Source: Erysipelotrichales bacterium (GTDB lineage Bacteria > Bacillota_I > Bacilli_A > RFN20 > CAG-826). From it: a stretch of 56,309 nt of DNA. Below the pieces are notes generated by a model. That model searched no databases, was not told where the DNA came from, and worked only from the letters and a program-made list of their open reading frames with translations. The stretch is from contig JAFLVA010000008.1 of assembly GCA_022508525.1 (NCBI GenBank), positions 1-56,309 on the forward strand, written 5' to 3'. Made by a program: the position numbers and the translations under genes. Below are positions 1 through 8,088 of the stretch, in pieces. Numbering within the stretch: the stretch's first letter is position 1; the number at the start of each line of letters is the position of its first letter.

Positions 1-165
1 TGGGGCTCGACACCTGTAATACCCGAAACTTTCCCTTTACATATAAAATGAGTATTCGAACCCTAAAAATCATTGTTTTTCACTAAAACTGACTAAAATT
101 ATAAAAAAGTATAAGGTTCATAGAGTTAAACAACTTCCACGAAAGTTAATGAAAAGGCAAAAAAA

Positions 166-193
166 ATAACCTATTTTATATAAAATAGGTTAT
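166..193 (-). terminator. Intrinsic terminator of tRNA-Leu
   Basis: A perfect 28-base palindrome (arms ATAACCTATTTTAT) lies 12 bases beyond the tRNA 3' end. On the minus strand it is followed by a T-run, from the plus-strand A-run at 160-166. It should end leftward transcription of the tRNA gene. Confidence 0.75.
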
Positions 194-205
194 AACTCTC
201 TTAAA

Positions 206-290
206 TGGTGCAGCCAGCGAGACTCGAACTCGCACATTTTTCAATACTAGATTCTGATTCTAGCGCGTCTACCAGTTCCACCATAGCTGC
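206..290 (-). tRNA. tRNA-Leu (anticodon CAG)
   Basis: The minus strand folds as a class II tRNA of 85 bases with an encoded CCA end (TGG at 206-208 on the plus strand). The acceptor stem GCAGCTA pairs with TGGCTGC with one G-T pair. The anticodon stem CTAGA/TCTAG encloses the loop ATCAGAA, giving anticodon CAG, which reads leucine CTG codons. A variable arm and a GTTCGAGTC T-loop are visible. A terminator follows at 166-193. Confidence 0.93.
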
Positions 291-382
291 ATGTAATTAT
301 TTTAGCATATTAATAATCCTTTACAATTTTTTTGTTTATTTTTACATCTTTATTTTTTAAAATAATGATAGGAGAAAATACC

Positions 383-823
383 ATGAAAATTGTTGTTATT
401 AGTGATACACATCGCGATATCGATTCAATACGTTTAGTGCGTTATATTAATCACGACGCTGATATGTTTTTGCATTGTGGAGATTCAGAACTCCCTGAAG
501 ATCAAATAGATGGTTTTGCTTCAGTAAAAGGAAATTGCGATTATTTTGATTATCCTTTAAACAAAACATTGAAAACACCATTGGGAAATATTTATATTGA
601 ACACGGTCATAAACATGCACTTAGTGATGAGTATATACTAAGCAAAAATGCAATAATATTTTTACATGGTCACACTCATCGACATTATGTAAAGAAAGTC
701 GGAAATTGCTATGTTGCAAATCCCGGCTCATTAATTAAGCCTCGCGATGATTCTAACGGTACATATTTAATAATTACCATTGATAACGAACAAATAAAAT
801 TTGAATTTAAGGAATTAAATTAA
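383..823 (+). CDS. YfcE/MJ0936-type metallophosphoesterase
   Basis: A small calcineurin-like phosphodiesterase of 146 residues, the usual size for the YfcE/MJ0936 family. It carries the metal-binding motifs in order: D-x-H (SDTHRD), GDSE, GNCD (the usual GNHD with Cys for His) and GHTHRH near the C-terminus. Family members hydrolyse phosphodiesters in vitro with Mn or Ni; the natural substrate is mostly unknown. I start at ATG 383 because GGAG (371-374) sits 8 bases before it. An in-frame upstream ATG at 332 lacks a ribosome site and would add residues before the conserved first strand. It is one of the few plus-strand genes, and its stop overlaps the end of the convergent hydrolase gene by four bases. 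Confidence 0.88.
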   Translation: MKIVVISDTHRDIDSIRLVRYINHDADMFLHCGDSELPEDQIDGFASVKGNCDYFDYPLNKTLKTPLGNIYIEHGHKHALSDEYILSKNAIIFLHGHTHRHYVKKVGNCYVANPGSLIKPRDDSNGTYLIITIDNEQIKFEFKELN

Positions 824-1554
824 GAAAGAAAATCTAGAATTTCTCTAATAATTTCTTTTTTTCTTTTAGATCTTAACATCATGTGCGAGACATTCTTAAA
901 TGTCACTGTCGTTTTATTTTTACAATATTTTGATAAGTATTCATCAGAACTTTCAGGAACCAATTGATCAATGTCACCCATAATTACTAAAGTTTTGGCA
1001 TCAATTGATTTAATATTATCTCTACAATATTTTACAATATCCCGAAATTCTCTTATTGTTCTTAAATTATAATTAGGCAAAATAAACTTTCTTACGATTT
1101 TAACCACATCTTTATCTTCTAATACTCTTTGATTAAATTCTGCTATCTCTAGCTTATAATCTACCTCTTTTTCTTCTAAAATTTTTGCTTTCAGATATTC
1201 CATAAACTTCTTAAATCGAGATATTGGATAATTAGCATTAATATACAAATTAGCAGGTGCAAGTAACACAAGCTTATTAACTCTATAATGGCTGGCTAGA
1301 TGAGTTGCCAAAACTCCTCCCATTGAAAAGCCTATAACATCAATTACGTCATACTTTTTTTCTAGTTTTATCATTTGTTTTTCAACGTCAGAAATTGTTT
1401 TTTTCGCTGTAAATCCTTTCAAATGCAAAACACTATGACCTGGTAGATTATTATTTTCTACATGATCATAGAGTTTTTTCAAAAATGGGATAATTGGATT
1501 AAAATCAGTTTTATCGGTCGCAAAACCATGCAACAACAAAATCGCTTTTTTCAT
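820..1554 (-). CDS. Alpha/beta-hydrolase (esterase/lipase-like)
   Basis: A serine hydrolase of the alpha/beta fold, about 244 residues, without a signal peptide and so probably cytosolic. The oxyanion region is LLLHGFA near the N-terminus. The nucleophile elbow is GFSMGG near residue 75. The acid is probably in MGDIDQLVP and the catalytic His in VSHMM close to the C-terminus. Lid residues between the elbow and the acid are lysine-rich. This matches small carboxylesterases and monoacylglycerol lipases; the substrate cannot be told. The second ATG is preferred because AAGAGG lies 8 bases upstream of it, and the first ATG (1560) is only two bases from that site. It ends tail-to-tail with the phosphodiesterase gene. 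Confidence 0.8.
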   Translation of the reverse strand: MKKAILLLHGFATDKTDFNPIIPFLKKLYDHVENNNLPGHSVLHLKGFTAKKTISDVEKQMIKLEKKYDVIDVIGFSMGGVLATHLASHYRVNKLVLLAPANLYINANYPISRFKKFMEYLKAKILEEKEVDYKLEIAEFNQRVLEDKDVVKIVRKFILPNYNLRTIREFRDIVKYCRDNIKSIDAKTLVIMGDIDQLVPESSDEYLSKYCKNKTTVTFKNVSHMMLRSKRKKEIIREILDFLS

Positions 1555-1583
1555 TGCCATAACCTCTTATAGTTATTATGGCA

Positions 1584-2270
1584 TTAATGCTTACATTTAC
1601 TAACAATTTTACTGTATTTTTCAACACTTTTTGTTATAAGTGCATTGCTTCCAATAATTGAATTTGCACCTACAATAGTGTCTCCGCCCAAAACTTTGGC
1701 ATAAGCATAAATTGTAACATTATCTTCAATTGTTGGATGACGTTTTATATCACGCATTTCCATAACATTTTCAAGAGATATTGCGCCCAACGTAACGCCT
1801 TGATACATTTTTACATTTTTACCTACTATTGAAGTTTCTCCAATTACAACACCTGTTCCGTGATCTATAAAAAATGGAGAAGATATTCTAGCACCAGGAT
1901 GAATATCAATACCAGTTTTTGAATGTGCATATTCAGAGCAAATTCTAGCTAATACTTTTTCATTTAGCTCATAAAAAATATGTGCTAAACGATATATGGT
2001 TGTTGCATAAATTCCTGGATAACACATCACTATTTCTTCTAATGAATTACTAGCAGGATCCGAGTCATAAGTAAAATATACATCATTTGCTATATCTTTT
2101 TTTATATTTATAAATTTATCTAAAAATTGATATGTTTTTTCTTTATCTAATAGCAAATTAATTTTACTTTCAATTTCATCTAGAGGTACTACTTCTTTCA
2201 AGAAATCTGCAAACATGTATTCTATAGTTTTATCTATCAAATCTTTTATATATTCTTTTACTTTTATCAT
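1584..2270 (-). CDS. cysE: Serine O-acetyltransferase
   Basis: It transfers acetyl from acetyl-CoA to L-serine, giving O-acetylserine, the first step of cysteine synthesis. The 228-residue protein has an alpha-helical N-terminal half and a left-handed beta-helix from about residue 120. That half contains IDIHPGARI, the catalytic-type DHGTGVVIGE and several hexapeptide turns ending in GGDTIVGANSIIGSNA. The length is closer to the shorter Gram-positive type than to the 273-residue E. coli enzyme. The start codon overlaps the stop of cysK (ATGA at 2267-2270), so the two are translationally coupled and their products make O-acetylserine and then cysteine. No regulatory RNA was seen upstream of the pair. 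Confidence 0.9.
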   Translation of the reverse strand: MIKVKEYIKDLIDKTIEYMFADFLKEVVPLDEIESKINLLLDKEKTYQFLDKFINIKKDIANDVYFTYDSDPASNSLEEIVMCYPGIYATTIYRLAHIFYELNEKVLARICSEYAHSKTGIDIHPGARISSPFFIDHGTGVVIGETSIVGKNVKMYQGVTLGAISLENVMEMRDIKRHPTIEDNVTIYAYAKVLGGDTIVGANSIIGSNALITKSVEKYSKIVSKCKH

Positions 2271-3145
2271 AAATATCTATCACCAGAGTCTGGACATATA
2301 ATAAGTATTTTTTTGAAATTATACTTTTTGCTCACTTCAATTGCACCACATAATGCTGCACCAGAAGAAATCCCTAATGAAACTCCTTCTTTTTTTATTA
2401 GTATCTTCTGATACTCAATTGCTTTATCACTAGGAATGGTAATGATTTCATCAATTAATGATTTATCTACAAGTGGTGGAACAAAATTTGCTCCAATTCC
2501 TTGAATTTTATGTGGACCAGATTCGTTTTTGGTAAGTAATGGTGATTCACTTGGTTCCACACCAAATATCTTTATATCTTTATTATGTAATTTAAAATAT
2601 TTACTAAGTCCTGTAATTGTGCCACCAGTACCTATACCACACACAACAGCTTCTACATCTTCTACATCTTCTAAGATTTCTTTAGCAGTCTTATAATGTG
2701 ATTTATAATTGGATTCACTTCCAAATTGATTTAGCATTATAGCATTTTTCATACTATTTAATATTTCATAAGCTTTATCTTTGGCTCCTTGCATTCCACC
2801 ATCTGCCAGCACTAATTCTGCACCATAATTTGCAATCATTCGTCTTCGCATCTCCGACATTGTTTTAGGCATAACAATAATTATTCTATTATTGAATATA
2901 TTAGACATAGCTGATAAAGAAATACCTGTGTTACCACTTGTATATTCTATTATTGTTGTATTACTATCTATCTTCTTTGTGTCATATAAATCTTTAATAA
3001 TCTGATATACTGGTCGATCCTTCACACTACCAGTTAAATTAAAACATTCGAGTTTTGCATAAATTTTAGTTTTATTAGAATATGAAGTATTTAATTCTAA
3101 AACAGGTGTATTCCCAATCAAATCGCAAGCATTTTTAATTAGCAT
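2267..3145 (-). CDS. cysK: Cysteine synthase (O-acetylserine sulfhydrylase)
   Basis: A fold-type II PLP enzyme that makes cysteine from O-acetylserine and sulfide. It shows the PLP-lysine motif TGSVKDRP near residue 42, the substrate loop TSGNTG near residue 70, the phosphate-binding GIGTGGT near residue 170 and the C-terminal CPDSGDRYL. At 292 residues it is slightly shorter than the usual 305-310 because it ends right after that C-terminal motif. A good ribosome site, AAAGGAGA, precedes the ATG. It is the first gene of a two-gene operon with cysE. A cystathionine-beta-synthase-like role is possible but less likely next to cysE. Confidence 0.92.
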   Translation of the reverse strand: MLIKNACDLIGNTPVLELNTSYSNKTKIYAKLECFNLTGSVKDRPVYQIIKDLYDTKKIDSNTTIIEYTSGNTGISLSAMSNIFNNRIIIVMPKTMSEMRRRMIANYGAELVLADGGMQGAKDKAYEILNSMKNAIMLNQFGSESNYKSHYKTAKEILEDVEDVEAVVCGIGTGGTITGLSKYFKLHNKDIKIFGVEPSESPLLTKNESGPHKIQGIGANFVPPLVDKSLIDEIITIPSDKAIEYQKILIKKEGVSLGISSGAALCGAIEVSKKYNFKKILIICPDSGDRYL

Positions 3146-3263
3146 ACAAAATCTCCTTTAGTTAAAATATATTCCTCATTTATAGTTATGTGCCTATTTT
3201 ATTATTTTTTATGCTATATCTCTTTATGTATTAATGAAAAAAAATTGAATTTTGAGCAATAAA

Positions 3264-3287
3264 AAAGTTGTAGATTTCTACAACTTT
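3264..3287 (-). terminator. Intrinsic terminator after the kinase/PqqD/ABC operon
   Basis: A 10-bp perfect stem (AAAGTTGTAG / CTACAACTTT) with an ATTT loop is followed by a T-run on the minus strand. It sits about 40 bases beyond the nucleotidyltransferase stop. A T-run on the other side suggests it may work in both directions. Confidence 0.8.
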
Positions 3288-3328
3288 AACATTTTTTTAT
3301 TTTTTCACATTATAATTAGACAATTACA

Positions 3329-4468
3329 CTAATTATTAAGACCTATTTCATCGTAAAGTTTAATTAATGTGTCTCTTTTCGCTGTTGAATTTTCGACTTT
3401 TTTAATATTTTTGCTTTTTACAAACACACATGTGAAGACTCTTTGAACTCTAGCAATAGGCAAAAGTATTGGATGCTTTTTTAAATACGGATAGTATCCT
3501 TTCATAATCTTGCGATTTGGAAATAGTAATTGTAAATAAAATTTAAATTTTGATTTTTTCTCTATTGCCATTCGATTTGCATAGACATTATCTTTGTTAT
3601 TAGAACTATATCCATGAACACCAGCTTCAATAATATTGGTAATATATTCATTTAAATATTCCATTTTTACATATTCATAAGGGGCAAAATCAAATAAATA
3701 ATCTACAACATTTAAAATTGAATTAAAAAATTTATCTAATTTTAAATCTTTTGCTTCTACCATTAATTTATTAATATCTACTGGATATTCTTTTAGTATG
3801 TAGTAAAAATCTATATAAGGTCTTATTCCAGCTCCAAATAAATGCATGTGCTTATTTAAATGACCTATTTGAAATAAATAGAAAAACACTGGTTCAAATT
3901 CATATTCGTGATTATCTTGTTTTATAGCATGATCCCAAGCGTTTTCAAAGTATGAAGTCCAAGATGATTTAACATCAAATAACTTCCGATGTAATTCTAC
4001 AATAATATTATTTCTTTTGAATTCAATATGATGGCAGCTTTCTTCTAGTTTTTTAAAATTATAACTTTCTAGTGGTTTTTCACATTCGAATTTGTGATTC
4101 GAAAGCAACTCACTTGCCTTTTTTAAATCTGCTTCACGAACTAAAACATCAATATCCCCCATTAAACGCAAGAAATAATCTGGATAAAACTTTTTAATAA
4201 AACTTCCTTTTAAGAAAATAAAATCGATGCCATTTTCATTAAAAATGTTCTTTATTTCTTCTACAATGTCTTCTTGATATTGTTTTATAACAATGCCGCT
4301 TAAATAATATTTTTTTAAGTAGTCTAAATGATAAACGTTATATAATTGATGGATAAGCGTATGATCTTTAAAAACCTTACATACATCATTAATATCATCT
4401 TTTACTTCTAGCGTTTGATTATTTGCAATGGCTAAAACTACTTCTTTCATGCGTTCATTACTGATCAT
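3329..4468 (-). CDS. Nucleotidyltransferase-fold protein (NTP_transf_5-like)
   Basis: A 379-residue protein of the 'uncharacterised nucleotidyltransferase' family (PF14907-like). The signature is FLKGSFIKKF followed by LRLMGDIDVLV, where the D-x-D pair would bind the metal-NTP, at about residues 85-110. The rest is helical with a basic C-terminus. Members of this family accompany lasso-peptide and HPr-kinase-related/PqqD clusters, where their substrate is unknown. It is the last gene of the operon, overlapping the ABC gene by 11 bases and followed by a terminator. By analogy it may attach a nucleotide to, or adenylylate, the peptide handled by this operon; that is inference. Confidence 0.75.
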   Translation of the reverse strand: MISNERMKEVVLAIANNQTLEVKDDINDVCKVFKDHTLIHQLYNVYHLDYLKKYYLSGIVIKQYQEDIVEEIKNIFNENGIDFIFLKGSFIKKFYPDYFLRLMGDIDVLVREADLKKASELLSNHKFECEKPLESYNFKKLEESCHHIEFKRNNIIVELHRKLFDVKSSWTSYFENAWDHAIKQDNHEYEFEPVFFYLFQIGHLNKHMHLFGAGIRPYIDFYYILKEYPVDINKLMVEAKDLKLDKFFNSILNVVDYLFDFAPYEYVKMEYLNEYITNIIEAGVHGYSSNNKDNVYANRMAIEKKSKFKFYLQLLFPNRKIMKGYYPYLKKHPILLPIARVQRVFTCVFVKSKNIKKVENSTAKRDTLIKLYDEIGLNN

Positions 4469-6113
4469 AATCTACACTCCTTAATGAAAATTCTTTCAAA
4501 CCAGCAACATTTATATCACGGTGCGTAATTAAAATAATTGTTTTGTCTAAGCCTACTAAATTATTAATGATTTCTTTTTCAATGTCTTTATCTAGTGCAC
4601 TAGTAAATTCATCTAATAAAAGAATTGGTTTATCTTTTAATAAAGAAATTGCAATTAAAATTCTTTGTATTTGTCCTAAAGATAATCCTACGCCACGTTC
4701 ATTAAGTTTAGTATCTAATTTGAGTGGCATTTCATTGATATCATTAATAATGCCTGCTAAAGTAAGACACTTTTGAATATCTTCTTCTTTGCTATTAGGA
4801 GCAAACAAATCAATGTTATCTCTTATTGTTCCAGAGAAAAGTATATTTTCTTGTGGAACATAACTAAATAGTTTTCTAGTTGCCTTAGAAACAGGATAAT
4901 GCTTATCTTTATACTTGATATAAATATTTCCGCTTGTTGGAACAATGAATCCTAAAATTAAATTTAGCATTGTTGTTTTTCCAATTCCACTTGGTCCTTT
5001 TAAAGCCCATATTTCTTGTTTTTTAATTTCTAAAGATAAATCATTAAGAACCAATTTATCATAACTAAATGACACATGATCAAAAACAATTGAATCAAAA
5101 TCATTAACCTCTTCATCATTTATTTCATCAGTTAAATAATCAATATTTGAAATTCTTTGCTTACTAACTTTGAAAGCATAATAGCCATTTAAAAAATCGG
5201 ACAAAGCACTAATAGGTGATTCAAAATAATTTACTAAACGAAGCAAAGCAACCAACTCTCCATACGAGAAAATATCTGGACGTTTAAATAACATAAATGC
5301 TCCATAAATTAATGCAAAAATATAAGTTAAATTAAAAATAGACATCATTCCAGTTGAGCCAATAATTGCAAAGTTATTAAATCTATGTTTAATTTTATAG
5401 TTTTTCTCCGCTTTGTTTTCAAGAATGTTTTTAGCATTTTCTTCAACAGAGTTCGCCTTTATTAATTTAATATTTTCTACCGACTCTTGCATATAGGCGG
5501 TTAATTCACCATTACTCTCTAATACTTTCTTTTGAAATTTTTTAACATATTTTCCATATGGTAAAGACAGTAAGTAAATAACCACACCTAGAAGTAAAGC
5601 GGCTAGTAAAAATATATAGTCAATTACCATAAGAGCAATAAAAGAAAAAACAAAGGTAGAAACATTTAAAACGACATTAGGAATTAATTTAAAATATCCA
5701 TCGACGATGTTTCTAACATCACTCATGTATAAATTCGACATTTCTCCTGAATGTATTTTTTGAATACTCGATAGTTCTTTGTTAATAAATTTACCATATA
5801 TTTGCTGTTTTAAATCTAATTCATAGCGAATCGCGTATTTATTATTAATAAATTGAAAACAAATACGTAAAGCAATCTGTAAAAGCACTACTGAAAATAA
5901 ACAGATACTATATTTTAATAAATCTGAAAATAAGTTTTCTTCACCACTTACTGCAGTATTAATTAAAGATCTCGTAAGTAAAGTGACTGCGATTAAGCAG
6001 CCTGAGCGAAATACATTTAAGATACATAATAGCACTAAAGCTATTTTTTGATTCTTCTTGATAAAGCCCACTTCACTTTCATTATTAAAAATCTTAACGG
6101 ATAAATATTCCAA
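4458..6113 (-). CDS. ABC exporter, fused membrane and ATPase domains
   Basis: A half-transporter of about 551 residues. The N-terminal half has around six hydrophobic segments (residues 20-300). The ATPase has Walker A GPSGIGKTT near 375, Q-loop YVPQEN, signature LSLGQIQRI near 475, Walker B PILLLDEFTSALD and switch His in LITHRD. There is no C39 peptidase domain, so any leader cleavage must come from another enzyme, perhaps the S26-type peptidase encoded just upstream. The start is uncertain: the frame overlaps that gene by 73 bases and the first codon would be TTG; a GTG about 15 codons in is an alternative. Its position suggests export of the peptide modified by this operon. Confidence 0.85.
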   Translation of the reverse strand: MEYLSVKIFNNESEVGFIKKNQKIALVLLCILNVFRSGCLIAVTLLTRSLINTAVSGEENLFSDLLKYSICLFSVVLLQIALRICFQFINNKYAIRYELDLKQQIYGKFINKELSSIQKIHSGEMSNLYMSDVRNIVDGYFKLIPNVVLNVSTFVFSFIALMVIDYIFLLAALLLGVVIYLLSLPYGKYVKKFQKKVLESNGELTAYMQESVENIKLIKANSVEENAKNILENKAEKNYKIKHRFNNFAIIGSTGMMSIFNLTYIFALIYGAFMLFKRPDIFSYGELVALLRLVNYFESPISALSDFLNGYYAFKVSKQRISNIDYLTDEINDEEVNDFDSIVFDHVSFSYDKLVLNDLSLEIKKQEIWALKGPSGIGKTTMLNLILGFIVPTSGNIYIKYKDKHYPVSKATRKLFSYVPQENILFSGTIRDNIDLFAPNSKEEDIQKCLTLAGIINDINEMPLKLDTKLNERGVGLSLGQIQRILIAISLLKDKPILLLDEFTSALDKDIEKEIINNLVGLDKTIILITHRDINVAGLKEFSLRSVDYDQ

Positions 6114-6484
6114 ACAAAACTATATAAACGATATTTGAACGATTTAATCGAAACAAATTTATCATTGCGAGTATAACCAACCATTTTTGCTATTACTAAA
6201 TTTTCATTTAGTATCTCTTTATTTAATTGATTATCTCCTAGCATAATGAGATTATTTCCACGTTTCTTGTGTATTCGATGTAAGACATATTGTCCACTTT
6301 CTCTTTTATAGAAAACTACATCGCGTTTCTTTATTTTAGCGGTTTTAATGCTTTCTAATAAAACATAATCTCCGGTATGTAAGAGAGGAAGCATTGAAGT
6401 ACCATTTACTGGTAACTCAAATTTTAAATTGTTATTAAAGGCTTCTTCCATTAATGGAAATAAGTCTTTAATACTAGACATCAA
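6041..6484 (-). CDS. S24/S26-type signal peptidase-like protein
   Basis: A 147-residue serine peptidase-fold protein. The nucleophile box is NGTSMLPLL (Ser30). The second block KKRDVVFYK lacks a clear catalytic Lys placement, and YVLHRI (His69) plus MLGDNQ (Asp84) follow. That pattern resembles the Ser-His type (S26B/SipW, ER-type) rather than the Ser-Lys type. A hydrophobic segment near the C-terminus (VWNIYPLRFLIM) could anchor it. It overlaps the PqqD gene by 11 bases and the ABC gene by 73. A role in cleaving a leader from an exported peptide fits the context but is inferred. Confidence 0.75.
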   Translation of the reverse strand: MMSSIKDLFPLMEEAFNNNLKFELPVNGTSMLPLLHTGDYVLLESIKTAKIKKRDVVFYKRESGQYVLHRIHKKRGNNLIMLGDNQLNKEILNENLVIAKMVGYTRNDKFVSIKSFKYRLYSFVWNIYPLRFLIMKVKWALSRRIKK

Positions 6485-6740
6485 GAACTCCTAATGAAAT
6501 AAATCTTTCGATCACATCACTAACATCCTTTTTTAATACTTCCTTATCAACATTATAGTCTTTAAGCATACGCTCTACGATTTCTTCTTCATTTAATCCA
6601 TCTTTTAAAAGTGTGTAAATTTCTAAACTTGTCTCATTTAAAGTTATAATATTTTTCACACTCATGAAATCATTATTTACTGGTAGTAACATTGATTCAT
6701 TACCTACATTTTTTAAAATAAATTTACCACTGATTTTCAT
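6474..6740 (-). CDS. PqqD-like peptide-binding protein
   Basis: An 88-residue protein with the PqqD fold. N-terminal strands hold a line like 'VNNDFMSVKNIITLNETSL', followed by a helix-turn-helix-like block with NEEEIVERMLKDYNVD and DVSDVIERFISLGVL. PqqD-family proteins are RiPP recognition elements that hold a precursor peptide's leader for a modifying enzyme. It overlaps the kinase-like gene by 17 bases and the peptidase gene by 11, so the three are made together. No radical SAM, YcaO or lasso cyclase gene is in the window, so the enzyme it serves is not identified; the adjacent kinase-like ATPase is the obvious candidate. Confidence 0.82.
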   Translation of the reverse strand: MKISGKFILKNVGNESMLLPVNNDFMSVKNIITLNETSLEIYTLLKDGLNEEEIVERMLKDYNVDKEVLKKDVSDVIERFISLGVLDV

Positions 6741-7581
6741 CGTTTAATTCCTCCAATTTGCTTTTTATAACATCCACAGCTTCTTTAGAAATATTACAAC
6801 CTAATTCGAAACAAGGAATCTTTAATAATTCATCGATCATTTTTGACCAATTATCAATTGCACTACTATCAAATGGTTGAATAATTTGAAGCATAATTTT
6901 CATTAAAGCTTCTTTGGCACTTATTTTTCTAACCACATTTTCTTTTGATTGATAAAGAAAGATGATTGATTTTAAAGGTGCACTAATGTTGTTGTCTAAG
7001 TGGTGTTTTCCACTCCAAGGGTTTCCATATAGTTTTAATTCATTATTTTCAAAAACAATAATATTTTTATCATCATTAATCATTTCACAGTCCACATACT
7101 CTCTCCATAGTCTTGTATGTGTCGATTTTCCAACTCCAGATGGTGCAGAAAACAAATACCCACGTTCATTATAAGCAAGTGATGATCCATGCATCCAAAT
7201 AGCGTTTTTAAGTTTCATCATATAGTATGGAAATACATATTGAGTTAATAAATATTCATCGAGTTGTATCTCACTTAACTTGTTTTCAAGAATATAAATA
7301 GTTGCATTATTTAAACCATATTCGATATAGCCAAAATAGGATAGATCTTTATCTCTTCTTTGATATTGAATAACTAGACCATCATTTTCATACACATCAT
7401 AATACTTCGTCTTGTTAACAATTTTTCCTTTTGGTTCTGGAATGTTTTTTATTATATTTACTTTGGCGCTTACCTCTACTTTTTCATCATCAATTTGATA
7501 TTTTTTTAATGATGGCAAAACAATTGATTTTTCTATTAAATCAAGTTCAATAGTCATATTTGCAATTCGATATTTTGCCAT
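6724..7581 (-). CDS. HPr-kinase-related ATPase
   Basis: A 285-residue protein with the C-terminal half of HPr kinase/phosphorylase but not its usual N-terminal domain. The P-loop is SAPSGVGKST near residue 150. INDDKNII supplies acidic residues, and GNPWSGKHHLDNN is typical of HprK-related proteins that sit beside PqqD genes. In the uncharacterised 'HPr-rel-A' systems and in some lasso clusters such kinases phosphorylate, or are thought to phosphorylate, the peptide. The ATG at 7581 is chosen because AGGTGG lies 7 bases upstream; an ATG two codons earlier nearly touches that site. First gene of the five-gene operon. Confidence 0.8.
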   Translation of the reverse strand: MAKYRIANMTIELDLIEKSIVLPSLKKYQIDDEKVEVSAKVNIIKNIPEPKGKIVNKTKYYDVYENDGLVIQYQRRDKDLSYFGYIEYGLNNATIYILENKLSEIQLDEYLLTQYVFPYYMMKLKNAIWMHGSSLAYNERGYLFSAPSGVGKSTHTRLWREYVDCEMINDDKNIIVFENNELKLYGNPWSGKHHLDNNISAPLKSIIFLYQSKENVVRKISAKEALMKIMLQIIQPFDSSAIDNWSKMIDELLKIPCFELGCNISKEAVDVIKSKLEELNDENQW

Positions 7582-7595
7582 AAACATTCCACCTT

Positions 7596-7620
7596 TTATT
7601 TATTATACCATAATAAATAA
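7596..7620 (-). promoter_or_regulatory. Promoter -10 and inverted repeat before the kinase/PqqD operon
   Basis: A minus-strand TATAAT (7602-7607) sits 20 bases before the kinase start. It is embedded in a perfect inverted repeat with 11-base arms (TTATTTATTAT / ATAATAAATAA) around ACC. The repeat could be a repressor operator or simply an AT-rich hairpin in the leader. No good -35 was seen. Confidence 0.4.
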
Positions 7621-7676
7621 CATATTAAATGTAATATTTTAACTTATTAAATTAACACTTAAATGTTAAATAAAAA

Positions 7677-7699
7677 TGCATGAATAAAAATATCATGCA
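7677..7699 (-). terminator. Intrinsic terminator after the HesB-like gene
   Basis: Stem TGCATGA / TCATGCA with a 9-base loop is followed by TTTTTA on the minus strand. It lies 14 bases beyond the stop of the HesB-like gene and separates it from the kinase/PqqD operon. Confidence 0.6.
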
Positions 7700-7712
7700 C
7701 TTTCTAATCTTT

Positions 7713-8063
7713 TTAATGGCAGCAGTCACAGTCATCATCAGAACATCCACAACCGCAATCGCAGTCACAATCGCTATCGTGATTACAATTACAAGCATGT
7801 GGTCCATCATAGACAAGCTTTATACCTTTTGATTCTTCATCAGCATCAAAAATATAATGTTCTAACAATTTGTCTGTTTCCTCATCCATGATAACTTTAA
7901 TACCATTTATGTCTTTTGCTTTGTCACCTTCAGATAATTTTACGCATTGCATATCTAAGGCTTTACCGGATTCATGATCGGTTAAAGTAATTTTAATCGC
8001 ATCACTTTCATTTTCTTTCATAACTTGAAGAAATATTGGTTTGCATTCATCAGTAATTCTCAT
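7713..8063 (-). CDS. HesB/IscA-like protein with Cys/Asp-rich tail
   Basis: A 116-residue protein. Residues 1-88 resemble the iron-sulfur biosynthesis (HesB/IscA) fold: MRITDECKPIFLQVM at the start, then alternating strands, ending in GIKLVYDGP. The three conserved cysteines of true A-type carriers are not in their usual places. Instead the last 28 residues hold ten cysteines alternating with Asp, Gly and His (such as DCDCDCGCGC). That tail should bind soft metals such as Zn, Cu or Ni, so the protein may be a metal chaperone or store. It appears monocistronic, with its own terminator. The gene is not in the nearby sulfur-transfer operon. Confidence 0.6.
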   Translation of the reverse strand: MRITDECKPIFLQVMKENESDAIKITLTDHESGKALDMQCVKLSEGDKAKDINGIKVIMDEETDKLLEHYIFDADEESKGIKLVYDGPHACNCNHDSDCDCDCGCGCSDDDCDCCH

Positions 8064-8088
8064 ATTTTTTCTCCTTAATTTTTCTTAA

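Noticed and set aside
1-160. AT-rich left edge with GGGGCTCGACACC
   Set aside because: The sequence looked like part of a tRNA or attachment site, but no cloverleaf, T-loop or gene could be made from it.
332-382. Longer start of the phosphodiesterase gene
   Set aside because: No ribosome site at 332; GGAG is placed properly before ATG 383.
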